A stretch of 64,000 nucleotides of DNA from positions 18,363,706-18,427,705 of the forward strand of contig JAVLUZ010000145.1 of NCBI GenBank assembly GCA_036768485.1. The letters run 5' to 3'. The position numbers were made by a program, and so were the translations under genes. This DNA comes from Mermis nigrescens (lineage: Eukaryota; Nematoda; Enoplea; Mermithida; Mermithidae). Under the pieces are notes generated by a model. The model saw nothing but the letters and a program-made list of their open reading frames with translations. It made no database searches and had not been told where the DNA came from. Below, in pieces: positions 44,201 through 49,260 of the stretch (position 1 is its first letter; every line of letters starts with the position of its first letter).

Positions 44201-45540
44201 CTGCGCTCAAACAGTCGTTCCTCGACTTCGATAATGAATTGAATTATGATTAGTAGTCAAGATGACGTATAATTATTTGCAATTATTTAGCTTTAAAAAG
44301 ACCTTTTTTGATAATTTTTTCTTGCTAATTTGAGAAAAACTCAGATAGCAAGGGTGAATTCGTTGTTGTTCAACGCTAGTTCGATATATTCCTTAAATCT
44401 TCTTTTTTTCGTATGCTCAAGCCATGTATCAGACATGTGATAAAAGGATGAAGGATGCCCCACCCGAAGTTGGTCGACCCCCATCTTCCCAAAGCCAAAA
44501 GTTTTTGACCTCATCCCGTTTGTTTGAAAAAATGACTTTTTCGGCTATTTATCAAGTGGTTTCTGGCCATTTTTGGCACAAAATTTGAGGTCATTTACCC
44601 CCCCCCTCCCAATCCCCTAAAATAATCGGGGACGCCCATCCAAAATTTTCAGCAGTTATACGTATGCCATGTATCATTTGGGATTTAGGGATTTAGATTC
44701 TAGAAGAACGAAAGGGAAGATTTTCCGGTAAAATAAGGCGAAATTAACGTCAGAATCGGACAAACCTAAAACTGTTATGTTTACGAACCAGTTTTAGGCC
44801 ATTTCATTTAGAAAATGCTGTCCGGAACTACTCCAGGGAGGAACGGTCATGCTGTGCATTTATGATCACTACATGTACCCAGACTATGCATAGTATAGGA
44901 ATTCTAGGGGGTGTGAAATTTTTAACTGCCTTTTTTTGAGGCTCAGAAAACATTGGGTACACGTCAAAAACATCGTTTTTTGGCGTTTCTAACGATTTCC
45001 ATCTTTTTGGAGCATTGAAATGGAAAAATATTGAAAAAATATTTAAAATGCGATCAAATTGAACAAAATATAGTCAAGTCAAAAAACGGGTATATTGCGC
45101 GAAGCGCCAAAAATTTGACAGCGAAAAACGCATAAAGCAGCCAGCACTGCTCAAATAACTTTTTTGAAAATTCTTGGAAAATCGCGAATTCTGGTTTTAG
45201 TGAAAAAATTTCTAGGAGGGTGAAAAATTTCCTGAGGGACGGTGAACCCTTCTGAACCCCCAAGATCACGTATGCTTGTACTGCTCTTCCTGCAAAATTA
45301 CATACGCATGTATGTTATTATGTGAGTTTGCATGAGGCTAGCTTTTATATAAATACATGCTATTTTTTGACGTAAAGGTAATTTATCTTGACAGATCACA
45401 AGTATTACGTGGGAGTGCAGTATCACCCCGAGTACATTTCGCGGCATCTGCAGCCCAGTGCACCTTACGTAGGACTGATCCAAACAGCCAGTGATTCCGA
45501 TGTGCCTAATGGAGTTGTTAATGGAACTAATGGCCCTTGA
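11853..45540 (+). CDS. CTPS: CTP synthase, complete gene of 14 coding exons
   Basis: Joins 11853-12018, 15708-15878, 18277-18377, 22276-22395, 23935-24018, 25709-25789, 27054-27202, 32925-33057, 37175-37263, 39417-39511, 41632-41738, 42711-42807, 43418-43588 and 45395-45540. These total 1710 bp, 569 residues and a stop, close to the usual 545-600. The enzyme makes CTP from UTP, ATP and glutamine in the cytosol, often as filaments. The N-terminal amidoligase domain (about 1-270) has the [11 protein letters not shown]-loop, [10 protein letters not shown] and GGTVGDIE. The glutamine amidotransferase domain (about 300-560) has [15 protein letters not shown] with nucleophile Cys399, and YHPE with His532 and Glu534. 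The start MKYILVTGG is the family start; ATG 11850 lies one codon earlier. Introns reach several kilobases and are mostly transposons. Oddities: a non-GT-AG intron 6, and Val156, Val285 and Arg305 at conserved positions. No AATAAA was noticed close after the stop. Confidence 0.92.
12040..12474 (+). mobile_element. Family C hAT-like MITE, 3' end lost, just inside intron 1
   Basis: Starts CAGTGTTTTTTTGCAC 21 bases after the exon 1 donor and follows the family C order, with CTTTGTAC pairs and two hairpin modules. It is cut before its right TIR by a family E element that begins at about 12475 (CCCGTATCCAGGATTTT). Confidence 0.8.
12475..13520. mobile_element. Family E element with a nested family F-like insertion
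   Basis: Left end CCCGTATCCAGGATTTT and right end TACGGGCCTG form the family E TIR. A second unit inside, about 13017-13332, has GGGGGCGACCGCCCCC and GGCCCTG and resembles copies at about 15986-16365 and 27470-27835. GC hairpins occur near 12855 and 13343. Confidence 0.65.
13763..14160. mobile_element. Family I fragment interrupted by a minus-strand family G element
   Basis: GATGCATAAGGTCAGGGTGG marks the left end of family I (compare 37527 and the complement at 28240). At about 13937 the sequence switches to CATACATGTAACAGGG, the end of a family G element that reads on the minus strand. The right limit is not clear. Confidence 0.55.
14429..15015. mobile_element. Mariner-like TIR element with TA target site
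   Basis: The ends TACAGAGTGAGC and GCTCACTCTGTA are perfect 12-bp inverted repeats flanked by TA at 14427-14428 and 15016-15017, as for Tc1/mariner insertions. There is no transposase frame. It contains a 63-bp direct tandem duplication (about 14654-14779) and a stretch GCGATTTGTTTACACCCTAC that recurs at 19199. Confidence 0.85.
14654..14779. repeat. 63-bp tandem duplication
   Basis: Two head-to-tail copies of a unit starting TTGCTCAACGTTTTGACGAT and ending GGAAGGAGTATCTGAGCT, differing at about one base (GCACC versus GCATC). The near identity means it is recent relative to its host element. Confidence 0.93.
15018..15707. other. Rest of CTP synthase intron 1
   Basis: AT-rich intronic DNA. 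The TGGCATGGAGCGCC patch near 15458 looks like a degraded GC hairpin. No complete element is seen. It ends in acceptor TTTTTCATTACAG at 15707. Confidence 0.5.
15708..15878 (+). CDS. CTPS: CTP synthase exon 2 (residues 56-112)
   Basis: Encodes [20 protein letters not shown] and [13 protein letters not shown] ending YLGKTVQ, the metal and UTP-binding part of the amidoligase domain. Acceptor ACAG at 15704-15707; donor GTCAGC at 15879 after CAAG (phase 1). Confidence 0.95.
15986..16372. mobile_element. Family F-like TIR element in intron 2
   Basis: Starts near AGGATCCAATATCCGGCC and ends near AAATACGACTCTG. It has GGCGGCCGC and GGCGCGAAGCGCC inside and resembles the unit at 13017-13332. Edges are approximate. 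Confidence 0.5.
16373..17264. other. Intron 2 interior, nothing recognised
   Basis: AT-rich sequence without open frames of note. It includes two CATTTGCCATTT-type similar patches (about 16604 and 16794), too short to name. Confidence 0.35.
17265..17995. repeat. Cluster of partial family G units in intron 2
   Basis: At least four partial copies follow one another: GTAACGGCTCGGAATTT or GTAACAGCTC at about 17287, 17353 and 17427, and AACGGCCGAAA-type centres with CCCCTGTTACATGT ends at about 17650, 17815 and 17975. The arrangement is head-to-tail with internal deletions. Confidence 0.65.
18277..18377 (+). CDS. CTPS: CTP synthase exon 3 (residues 113-146)
   Basis: Encodes [16 protein letters not shown] and ends LTPQVCIIE, matching the family IPHITD and VCIIELGGT regions. 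Acceptor ATATAG at 18271-18276; donor GTAAAT at 18378 (phase 0). Confidence 0.94.
18806..19048 (+). mobile_element. Family G element with perfect 9-bp target duplication
   Basis: GCTACACCC lies at 18797-18805 and 19049-19057. The ends are CATACATGTAACGG and CTGTTACGTGTCT. The centre carries AAAACGGCC-type inverted motifs typical of the family. The 9-bp duplication points to a Mutator-like non-autonomous element. It sits inside an older element whose ends include ACAGGGTGACC. Confidence 0.9.
19199..19441. mobile_element. Small element with ~30-bp inverted ends
   Basis: GCGATTTGTTTACACCTCAC at the left is matched by the complement of GTAGGGTGTAAGCAAATCGC at the right. The end sequence also occurs inside the mariner-like element at about 14588, which suggests a nested or shared end. 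No coding capacity. Confidence 0.6.
20052..20274 (+). mobile_element. Family G element in intron 3
   Basis: Ends CATACACGTAACGGCTCG and TGTTACATGTATG; central AAACACCTACAAATGGCC. No clear target duplication was found. Confidence 0.75.
20525..20971 (+). mobile_element. Family C hAT-like MITE with 8-bp target duplication
   Basis: Flanked by GGTAGCAT (20517-20524) and GGTAGTAT (20972-20979). Starts CATTTTTTTGTACAAG and ends GTACAAAAAAACACTG. Hairpin modules at about 20734-20746 and 20822-20836. A good full-length reference copy of 447 bp. Confidence 0.92.
21529..21917. mobile_element. Family F hAT-like MITE with 8-bp target duplication
   Basis: Flanks TTTCTAGG (21521-21528) and ATTCTAGG (21918-21925). 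The ends CATGGGCGCACGCAGG and CCTGCGTACGCCCCTG are inverted. GGCGGCCGC lies near the left end and a degraded hairpin at about 21664. A second copy at 41103-41476 has a perfect duplication. Confidence 0.92.
22276..22395 (+). CDS. CTPS: CTP synthase exon 4 (residues 147-186)
   Basis: Encodes [20 protein letters not shown] and [12 protein letters not shown]. Val156 replaces the Ser that usually follows GDIE. The internal GTAATG that creates this Val resembles a donor, but the frame continues with conserved sequence beyond it. Acceptor TTTTCAG at 22275; donor GTAAGA at 22396 (phase 0). Confidence 0.93.
22545..23160. mobile_element. Intron 4: family G remnant and family Q element
   Basis: About 22545-22655 is a truncated minus-strand family G copy (GGAGGTCATTTACCCCTCCC and CCGCTATATGTATG). 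About 22656-23160 resembles 48540-49250 in order: GTGACTAGTCCCCC, GTATTTTTCACAAGGG, AGGAAAAATTGAAAATTTCTG and TCAGAAAATGCC-like stretches. This second family is called Q; its ends are uncertain. Confidence 0.5.
23172..23247. repeat. (TA)n microsatellite in intron 4
   Basis: Uninterrupted TA dinucleotide tract of about 76 bp, the third in the window. Confidence 0.97.
23534..23706 (+). mobile_element. Family S short TIR element
   Basis: CAGGCATGTAGCTGGCCGTC and GGCGGGGGGAAC match the complement of the end of a second copy at about 27293-27461. The inner part AAATAGCACAAAATAACGTG is shared with that copy as its complement. Exact edges and duplications are unresolved. Confidence 0.6.
23935..24018 (+). 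CDS. CTPS: CTP synthase exon 5 (residues 187-214)
   Basis: Encodes [28 protein letters not shown], one of the most conserved family stretches (GEQKTKPTQ, SVRELR). Acceptor TTATTAAG at 23934; donor GTACGC at 24019 (phase 0). Confidence 0.94.
24475..24930 (-). mobile_element. Family B fragment followed by a family H end, intron 5
   Basis: CACATGATCTTAGGGGG opens a family B copy read on the minus strand, with hairpin TCGGCGCTTCACGCC at about 24633 and GAAGAATTGTCAGAAATGC near 24730. From about 24785 the sequence matches the right end of family H (GGTATGCTTTTCAAAAGGTC, GTGTGCATATG). Confidence 0.6.
25391..25616 (+). mobile_element. Family G element in intron 5
   Basis: Starts CATACATGTAACGGCTCG and ends CCCCCCTGTTACATTTG. 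No intact target duplication. It sits 92 bp upstream of exon 6. Confidence 0.8.
25709..25789 (+). CDS. CTPS: CTP synthase exon 6 (residues 215-241)
   Basis: Encodes [20 protein letters not shown] and CLVPLEH, matching VVCR and KISMFC of the family. Acceptor TTCTTAAG at 25708; donor GTAAGT at 25790 (phase 0). Confidence 0.93.
26359..26588 (+). mobile_element. Family G element in intron 6
   Basis: Ends CATACATTTCAACGGCTCG and CCCCTCTTACATGTATG, with the family centre AAAACGCCTAGAAAGCGGCC. No target duplication was recognised. Confidence 0.75.
26830..26998 (-). mobile_element. Truncated family B element close to exon 7
   Basis: Minus-strand family B left part: TTTTTCCATGTTTCTATGCT, CAGAAACGCCAAAACATG, and the end CCCATGCGTTGTGCAC. 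It stops about 55 bp before exon 7, so it lies very near the functional 3' splice region. Confidence 0.65.
27054..27202 (+). CDS. CTPS: CTP synthase exon 7 (residues 242-290), non-AG acceptor
   Basis: Encodes [17 protein letters not shown], a core family motif, then the linker toward the amidotransferase domain ending SHVEGIVS. The frame demands joining exon 6 ...GAGCAC to GTGATTGGC, yet the bases before the exon are GTGTGCAC and the nearest upstream AG is about 85 bp away. GCAC is repeated at both edges, so the cut could shift by up to 4 bases. Donor GTGCAT at 27203 (phase 2). Val285 stands where Trp is usual. Confidence 0.85.
27293..27835. mobile_element. Family S and family F-like elements in intron 7
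   Basis: About 27293-27461 is the complement of the family S unit at 23534, with GGACGCCCAGCTACGTTGCC at its right end. About 27470-27835 has GGGCGGCCGC, CCTTGGCCGG and GGCGTTTCGCGTCG and resembles 15986-16372. Confidence 0.55.
27878..28263 (-). mobile_element. Family I element in intron 7
   Basis: Ends GGGGTATAACCCCCTGAAGG and CCCTGACCTTGTGCAGCTATG, with GTGTCCGGCGATTTTGAGCT and hairpin CCGGCGCTTCACGCC inside. Related copies lie at 37527-37935 and 39703-40085. Confidence 0.65.
28596..29280 (+). mobile_element. Family G and family B fragments in intron 7
   Basis: About 28596-28752 is a shortened family G copy. About 28918-29276 is a family B copy lacking its left tip, with GACGCGTCAAAAACATCG, GGCGCGAAGCGCC at about 29113 and the end CAAGATAATGTATG. 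Confidence 0.65.
29690..29880 (+). mobile_element. Family G fragment in intron 7
   Basis: Starts CATACATGTTACGGTCC with AAACGGCCAAAAGAAACC in the centre. The right end is missing. Confidence 0.6.
30230..31082. mobile_element. PIF/Harbinger-type element with TAA target duplication
   Basis: The ends GGGCCGAATGACAGAA and TTCTGTCATTCGGCCC are 16-bp perfect inverted repeats, flanked by TAA at 30227-30229 and 31083-31085, as for PIF/Harbinger insertions. Both subterminal regions are dense in GGTTAA/TTAACC motifs. The interior keeps the start of a Myb/SANT-like gene (30585-30810), the accessory DNA-binding protein of this superfamily; the transposase is absent. Confidence 0.87.
30585..30810 (+). 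pseudogene. Myb/SANT-like accessory protein remnant of the Harbinger element
   Basis: From ATG 30585 the frame reads [20 protein letters not shown], then [19 protein letters not shown], the start of the Myb/SANT-like domain commonly found next to PIF/Harbinger transposases. The frame is lost at TGA near 30729. In the next frame the expected [11 protein letters not shown] and SSLKK continuation can be read before another break. In autonomous elements this protein helps bring the transposase to the TIRs. Here it is dead. Confidence 0.7.
31086..32364. other. Intron 7 interior
   Basis: Contains an E-like patch with CGGCGCGGATTGCCGG near 31116 and otherwise AT-rich sequence with no frame or terminal repeat that I can name. 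The frame at 32092-32427 runs into the neighbouring MITE and is spurious. Confidence 0.4.
32365..32785 (+). mobile_element. Family C hAT-like MITE with 8-bp target duplication
   Basis: Flanks GTCAATTA (32357-32364) and GTCAGTTA (32786-32793). The ends are CAGTGTTTTTTGTACAAGG and TACAAAAAAACACTG. It lies 139 bp before exon 8. Confidence 0.93.
32925..33057 (+). CDS. CTPS: CTP synthase exon 8 (residues 291-335)
   Basis: Encodes [20 protein letters not shown] and [17 protein letters not shown], the entry into the amidotransferase domain. Arg305 replaces the Gly of the usual VGKY motif. Acceptor TTACTTTTAG at 32924; donor GTAAGC at 33058 (phase 0). Confidence 0.93.
34002..35045. mobile_element. 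hAT-like element L, level 4 of the nest
   Basis: The ends CAGGGGAGGATTTAAG and TCTAGATCCGCCACTG are inverted. Flanks GTCCTATG (33994-34001) and ATCCTATA (35046-35053) agree at 6 of 8. The target lies inside the CCTATATATC stretch of family C. Hairpins CCGGCGCTACGCGCCGG at about 34140 and CGGCGCTTCACGCC at about 34797. Confidence 0.85.
34201..34617 (-). mobile_element. Family C MITE, level 5 (innermost) of the nest
   Basis: Flanks CATGGAAG (34193-34200) and CCTGGAAG (34618-34625). Starts CACGTTTTTGTTTGTATTC and ends GTACAAAAAAAACACTG. It is complete, with two hairpin modules. Confidence 0.92.
35769..36610. other. Intron 8 interior, no element resolved
   Basis: AT-rich with a few CCCC-rich patches (for example GGGGTTATTAATGCCCCC near 36000) that look like degraded element ends. 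No coding frame. Confidence 0.4.
36611..37092. mobile_element. Family E hAT-like element in intron 8
   Basis: Starts near CAGGCCCGTAGTCAGGATTTT and ends GGCTATGGGCCTG. Interior TTAGATATTTCAAGAATTAT matches the other family E copies at 12530, 29925 and 45825. The flanks do not show a convincing duplication. Confidence 0.72.
37175..37263 (+). CDS. CTPS: CTP synthase exon 9 (residues 336-364)
   Basis: Encodes [20 protein letters not shown] then EAWNTLEAA, matching the DS-x-x-LEP and AW-x-x-L pattern of the family. Acceptor GTTTTCCAG at 37174; donor GTGAGA at 37264 after GA (phase 2). Confidence 0.92.
37527..37935 (+). mobile_element. Family I element in intron 9
   Basis: Left GATGCACAAGGTCAGGGTCG and right GGGGGTAATGCCCCCTATAT then GTGCATGCAT. 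The interior GCTAAAATGGTCAAAATAGC and TTTGATTTCAAAAATGATGC is shared with the copies at 27878 and 39703. Confidence 0.68.
38528..39330 (+). mobile_element. Family B element interrupted by a family C MITE
   Basis: CAGACATGCACAACATTGG and AATTTTAAAGTACCTTTT precede the insertion. CCTTTTGGGCCTTAAACTGG, ACGCGTCGAAAACATCG and GGCGCTTAGCGCC (about 39190) follow it. The right end is worn. Confidence 0.75.
38591..39033 (-). mobile_element. Family C MITE nested in family B, 8-bp target duplication
   Basis: Flanks CCTTTTAG (38583-38590) and CCTTTTGG (39034-39041). The left end TAGTGTTTTTTTGTAC and right end GTACAAATAACTG are slightly worn. Hairpins CGGCGCTTCGCGC at about 38719 and CGGCGCTTCGCGCCG at about 38811. 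Confidence 0.92.
39417..39511 (+). CDS. CTPS: CTP synthase exon 10 (residues 365-396)
   Basis: Encodes [20 protein letters not shown] and [21 protein letters not shown] is the oxyanion-forming loop of the glutamine amidotransferase domain. Acceptor TTTTTTCAG at 39416; donor GTAAGA at 39512 (phase 1). Confidence 0.95.
39669..40470 (+). mobile_element. Family H element interrupted by a family I element
   Basis: Left GCACACGGTCAAAAGTTGTGG, right GGTATGCCCTTCAAAATTGC and CCAGTGCGCATGTG. A family I unit at about 39703-40085 sits inside, flanked by TAAGGGGCA and TAAGGGTGG (7 of 9). Across that gap the sequence matches the uninterrupted copy at 8271-8744 (ATCGAGTTTCCTG). Confidence 0.72.
40531..40925 (+). 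mobile_element. Diverged family B element in intron 10
   Basis: GGATACGCGTCAAAAGTATC, TTTTTGGCGTTTCAGATCATGC and the altered hairpin GGCACGAAACGTC identify it. The right side is rearranged near 40850. Confidence 0.6.
41103..41476. mobile_element. Family F hAT-like MITE with perfect 8-bp target duplication
   Basis: TATGTAGC at 41095-41102 and 41477-41484. The ends CATGGGCGTACGCAGGAGG and CCTGCTTACGCCCCTG are inverted. GGCGGTCGCC near the left end; hairpin CGGCGCTTCGCGCCG at about 41224. Confidence 0.95.
41632..41738 (+). CDS. CTPS: CTP synthase exon 11 (residues 397-432), nucleophile exon
   Basis: Encodes [18 protein letters not shown] with catalytic Cys399, then [15 protein letters not shown]. 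The GICLGMQ elbow is the defining class I glutamine amidotransferase motif. Acceptor TTTGTTAG at 41631; donor GTACGT at 41739 (phase 0). Confidence 0.96.
41739..42710. other. CTP synthase intron 11
   Basis: AT-rich, with a weak GGTGCAAAGCACAGG patch near 42250 that could be a worn hairpin module. No complete element. Two acceptor-like CAG sites lie near the end (42692 and 42710); the second restores the conserved frame. Confidence 0.45.
42711..42807 (+). CDS. CTPS: CTP synthase exon 12 (residues 433-464)
   Basis: Encodes [25 protein letters not shown]..., matching DMPEH and MGGTMRLG. Acceptor TTCGTTCAG at 42710; donor GTATTA at 42808 after a single A (phase 1). Confidence 0.95.
42871..43360 (+). 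mobile_element. Family A element with H and G fragments, intron 12
   Basis: About 42871-43136 is family A (TAGCTGGGCGGCACC, CCTTAAAAATGGTTG, CTATCCATTGGCAT, TACACGCCCAGGTATG). About 43140-43235 matches the family H right end on the minus strand (AAAGGCATACCCCCTCAGG). About 43240-43360 is a truncated minus-strand family G copy. It ends 58 bp before exon 13. Confidence 0.68.
43418..43588 (+). CDS. CTPS: CTP synthase exon 13 (residues 465-521)
   Basis: Encodes [27 protein letters not shown], then [22 protein letters not shown] is a family signature. The [10 protein letters not shown] stretch is about six residues longer than in the human enzyme, which accounts for the shifted numbering of the His/Glu pair. 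Acceptor TTTTTTTAG at 43417; donor GTAAGA at 43589 (phase 1). Confidence 0.94.
43589..44421. other. First part of CTP synthase intron 13
   Basis: AT-rich DNA with no element or gene seen. A short CCAAAACGGCGGCGCCATAA patch lies near 44024. Confidence 0.45.
44431..44666 (-). mobile_element. Family G element with perfect 9-bp target duplication
   Basis: CCATGTATC at 44422-44430 and 44667-44675. It is read as the complement of CATACGTATAACTGC...TCACATGTCT. It contains CACCCGAAGTTGGTCG, as other minus-strand copies do. A second exact 9-bp duplication for this family. Confidence 0.92.
44889..45273 (+). mobile_element. Family B element in intron 13
   Basis: ACTATGCATAGTATAGGAATTC at the left, GTACACGTCAAAAACATCG, GCGCGAAGCGCC at about 45098, and the end AAGATCACGTATG. 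It lies about 120 bp before exon 14. Confidence 0.8.
45395..45540 (+). CDS. CTPS: CTP synthase exon 14 (residues 522-569 and stop)
   Basis: Encodes [20 protein letters not shown] with the catalytic His532 and Glu534 of the amidotransferase triad, then [12 protein letters not shown] and a short tail ending NGTNGP before TGA 45538-45540. Acceptor ATCTTGACAG at 45394. The tail is shorter than in vertebrate enzymes. Confidence 0.96.
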
Positions 45541-46035
45541 AAAGAGCATTGTTTGCAATTAATTTTCAGCAACTACTGTAATCGTTGAATTTTTGGTTGA
45601 ATTTGCTAGTTTATGTCTCAGGTCCGCCACTCATACACACACTTGTTTATTTTGCATCGAACTTTATGAGTACATACGCGATTTTTAAATCCGCGCGACG
45701 CAAAAAAATTTCGATCTGCGCAATCGCTTCTTCGTCTGAAATTTTTCTCACTTTATTACAATTTTTATCGGGTGAATGCATGCCCGCAGCCATGATTTTA
45801 TTCCAGGATGGGGGAATTCTGAAAGTCAAATATCTCATGACCTATTAGGGGGTAGTCAAAAATTAAGGCATTTTTGAACGTTTCTCTCGAACGTTTCTGC
45901 AACTAGCTGTACGCTAATAGTGAAGAAAACTTTTAAAAAAATTTCAAATATTTTTTAGTCCATTTTGTACTTGCACAAAATATCAATTGTTTAAACTATA
46001 CTGTGAAAATGATTTCTCGCCATCAAATTTAACAA

Positions 46036-46185
46036 ACAAACAAACAAAGGATATATTGCTATGTACGTCCAAGAAAACACGTGATAAGTATAATAATACA
46101 GCATATGATAAAAAACGACTGCAATTGGGACACGCAGTCACAATGTGACAGCCAACTTCGTATTTGTATTCAGTCTGTGCTCTGC
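46036..46185 (-). mobile_element. 5'-truncated LINE 3' end
   Basis: The complement of this stretch matches the 3' region of the LINE at about 5935-6045: GTGACTGCGTG, CAATTGC, TTTTTTATCA, TATCACGTGTTTTCTTGGAC, GCAATA and ATCCTTTG, then a (TTTG)n tail instead of (TTG)n. This is the expected product of incomplete target-primed reverse transcription. Confidence 0.85.
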
Positions 46186-46446
46186 AAAGAAGTACAACCA
46201 TAAAATTAGCGAAAAATTTGACAACTTCATCATGTCTTACTCAATTTGGAGCGGTTTAAAAGATGAAAACTATGCAGAAACTATTAATTCGGCCCGAATT
46301 CCCGCGAAATTTCGCGTCTAATACATCAAAAATACGCGAAAATCTGTTTTGGAAACTCTTTAAAAGCATTTCGAGAATTTTTCTTCTCTTCCTTCAGGGT
46401 ACACTTGTAAGGAACAAAAATTTTTTCGCTTCGGGGAAGGACTACT

Positions 46447-46678
46447 ACCATAGGTGGCGGCACTAAAATTCTGGGAGGGGTGCAAAATCTTTGGAAGATA
46501 AAAAATGGCCTTAAAAATGGTAATATGGCGAAAAAACACCCAAAGTTTCTCATCCAGCACTATCCATTGGCATCAAAAAATTGCGAAAAAAAACAAGAAA
46601 AATTTCAAAAATTGAATTGTGGGGGGTGGGTATCTTGGTTTCTGGGGGTGCATACCCCCTAACCCCCACGCCCAGGTA
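46447..46678 (+). mobile_element. Family A element
   Basis: Begins TAGGTGGCGGCACTAAAATTC and ends CCCCACGCCCAGGTATG, sharing CCTTAAAAATGGTAATATGG and CTATCCATTGGCATC with the copies at 2418 and 42871. Confidence 0.78.
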
Positions 46679-46735
46679 TGAGGACAACTTCTACTCCCTT
46701 GCCCCTATGGCTACGGGCCTGGGCAGAGATGTATA

Positions 46736-48539
46736 AACTCACTTTGATTCAGCCTATTCAAATTTTTTGTTAAAGCGTGAAAATTTGCCTGTTATCGTAT
46801 CATTCAATCAAGTCTCAATTTTTTTCCTTCTTGTCCGTTAGCCATGCTAATATGTTGTTACGAGCGAATAAAATGTATATCGATGAAGTGTTCGAGTATG
46901 TTAAGTCCGTAATTCCGTAATCATTTTATTCGAACGCATCTCCGTTTTACGTACATTTTTTATGTTTTAGCAAAAAATTGTCTGATCATTTTAAACGTGC
47001 AACGCGATTCTACTGCGGTCGCCACTAAAGCATGTACTTTTTTAACGCGTTTTAAAATTTTTTATCAGTTGTGAAGTTTACACCGTCAAGACGATTTTTT
47101 TTGGATCGACAGAGGCATACGTGCTCTTCGGCAGCGATTTTGACTTTTTGCAAGCGCCGCATTAAATCGATACTTTTTGTTTATTGAGAACGTCGATTTA
47201 TCTTGAATAAAAATTTATCGCTGTTTTTGTTTTACATAATTTCTCTCATTGTTTATCCATAATTTGTTATTTATTTTATTCAGTTTTTGTTGAGAGCTTT
47301 TGAACGAAAGGTTCTCTCAGAAATTAGAATATCATTGCGGCTTAAGCTAGGTGACAAGTTTTTTATTTTTGAAAATAACCTATATGTCCTAATGCTGCAG
47401 ATCAAATACAGGAAGAGAACTCGGAAGGCTGAAGAGCAAATTTTTGCCACAATAATAGGAAGGAAAATAGACTTTTAGCCTCTTGGATTGAATATGCACC
47501 TTGACATAAATCATTACCCCCTGTTTCCTACTTCTCAATCCGAGGACTTACCTGTGGTTCACGGAAGTATAATCAACGTTCGATAAAGCTGCCAATCTAG
47601 TTTCATGCAGCAAAATATAACTAATGTTTTATGATAATGATACATATTGAACTTTTTGATCAAAATGTGATATTCGTGTCAATTATGCACCGAAGTTCTA
47701 TATCCAAAAATTTTGATTCGCCTTCTTGGGCTCAAAAACGCCATACGTTTCTGGCGGTTTTCTGTTTGATAGCAGAAATAAATTATTCAAAAAATTGTGA
47801 AATCGAATGATACATGCTGATAAATGGCTGCGCCGTTTTCTATGGCTTTTGAAGAGCTATAAAATTCTGCTGAAGGTACAACCCGGTCTTATGCATTTGG
47901 GGTCCTTGTGCAAAGAATCTGTTCGGGGCCCCTAATGGCGGTGGAAAACTTGGATTTTGAAAATATGGGCAGCACTTAACTCTTTTTTTTGCTCGTACGC
48001 TCGGAGCGGCTTATAGAGTTATCGAACGCAAAGCATTTCATCTTAGCGATTGTGGATCCTGCGTTCATACTAAGAGGTGGTACTCCACTTTTTTCCGAAA
48101 CACTCAAAAAATAGGTGCATAAGTTTGCTATTTTTGTGCAAAATGCGATTCTTCGCCGTTTCATAATGTCTACTTTTATTCAAAACTACGTTTGATGCGG
48201 TATCGTTCTAAAATTTCGTAATTTTCGTCAAATTTGTGCAAACAAATGCTTGAATTTTCCTAGAAAAAATGCGGCGAACATTTGTAAAATTTAGGTAGAA
48301 CAACATTTAGAGACCGAATAAATGCTTGTATTTGTGCACTAAGCACGCCCATCAAAGCAACTGGAGCGAAACACCAAAAATTTTCAAAATTTGTGCTAAA
48401 AGATCGAAAATTACTCAGGGACTGAAAGAGCCGTTTCTGCCCAAAAGATGGTTGCTTACTGTAAAACGCCTATTTTTGACGCCCAAATATGGTTTCCAGA
48501 CTGCCAAGAAAGTAAATAAATCTAATTAATTGGCTGGTA
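46736..48539. other. Intergenic DNA without recognised genes
   Basis: AT-rich. Small open frames (for example 47287-47478 and 48326-48529) have no recognisable motif. A stretch near 47880-47960 with GGGGTCCTTGTGC and GGGGCCCCTAATGG looks like a worn element end. Confidence 0.4.
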
Positions 48540-49260
48540 GTTACCTAGCAGCGAGGAGATAGGGGTGAGGGGGAACTAGTCCTATCCAATGATTTTGCAA
48601 GTACGAGTATTCTTTTTACCCGGGTCCTCCAAGGGAAAGAATTGAAAATTCTTGAAGCGAATATCGCCAGATTAGATTTCAGCACACCTTTGAGCTAATA
48701 AGGCACAACTTTTCGGGCGCTCTGCGCCGTATTTATTGTTTTTGTATAATTTTTGTCTTCCTAAGGATCCCATGTCTGAGTAGACGTCTGAATCATTTTT
48801 CCCGTATTGCTCTCCTTTGATGATCGAATTTAGTCAAGACAGTTCTCCAGCAGGGCCCAGGTTTGAAGTCAATGTTCCGAAATGTTTTTTGTAGCAATTT
48901 ATGATAAACATGTTTTTAGAATATGATTGAAATCAAGGTAAATTTTTTAATTAAAAAAATTTTCTATCTTCAAGATGTAGAGTTTGCTGAGAGACGCTCA
49001 GAAAATGCCATTATTTTTGCTGATCTAATAGTAGTTACTGAGATATTCGACTTCAAAACAGTCCTCATAGTCAGGAGGCCCGTGCATTTCAAAAAGGTAT
49101 TATTTGGCGCGAAGCACCTCAAAACTTTCAGAACCAAGATAAACTACCAAAAAATTAGTATAAGATCTACTTGTCTCGCCAACTGGGTCATTGGGGGTGG
49201 CCTCCCTATGAAATTCGCCCCTGCATCAGAAATTTTGATTTTCATGATACTGATCTTCGA
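48540..49260. mobile_element. Family Q element (second copy)
   Basis: Shares with 22656-23160 the order GGGAACTAGTCC, GAGTATTCTTTTTACCCGGG, GAAAGAATTGAAAATTCTTG, TCGGGCGCTCTGCGCC and AGAAAATGCCATT. The right part GAAATTCGCCCCTGCATC resembles a TIR end. Limits are approximate. Confidence 0.5.

Larger units (their letters stand above)
45755..46735. mobile_element. Family E element holding a LINE 3' fragment and a family A element
   Basis: TATCTCATGACCTATTAGGG near 45830 and the terminal GGCTACGGGCCTG at about 46710-46722 belong to family E. A LINE tail lies at about 46036-46185 and family A at about 46447-46678. The left end CATGCCCGCAGCCATGATTTT is worn. Confidence 0.6.
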
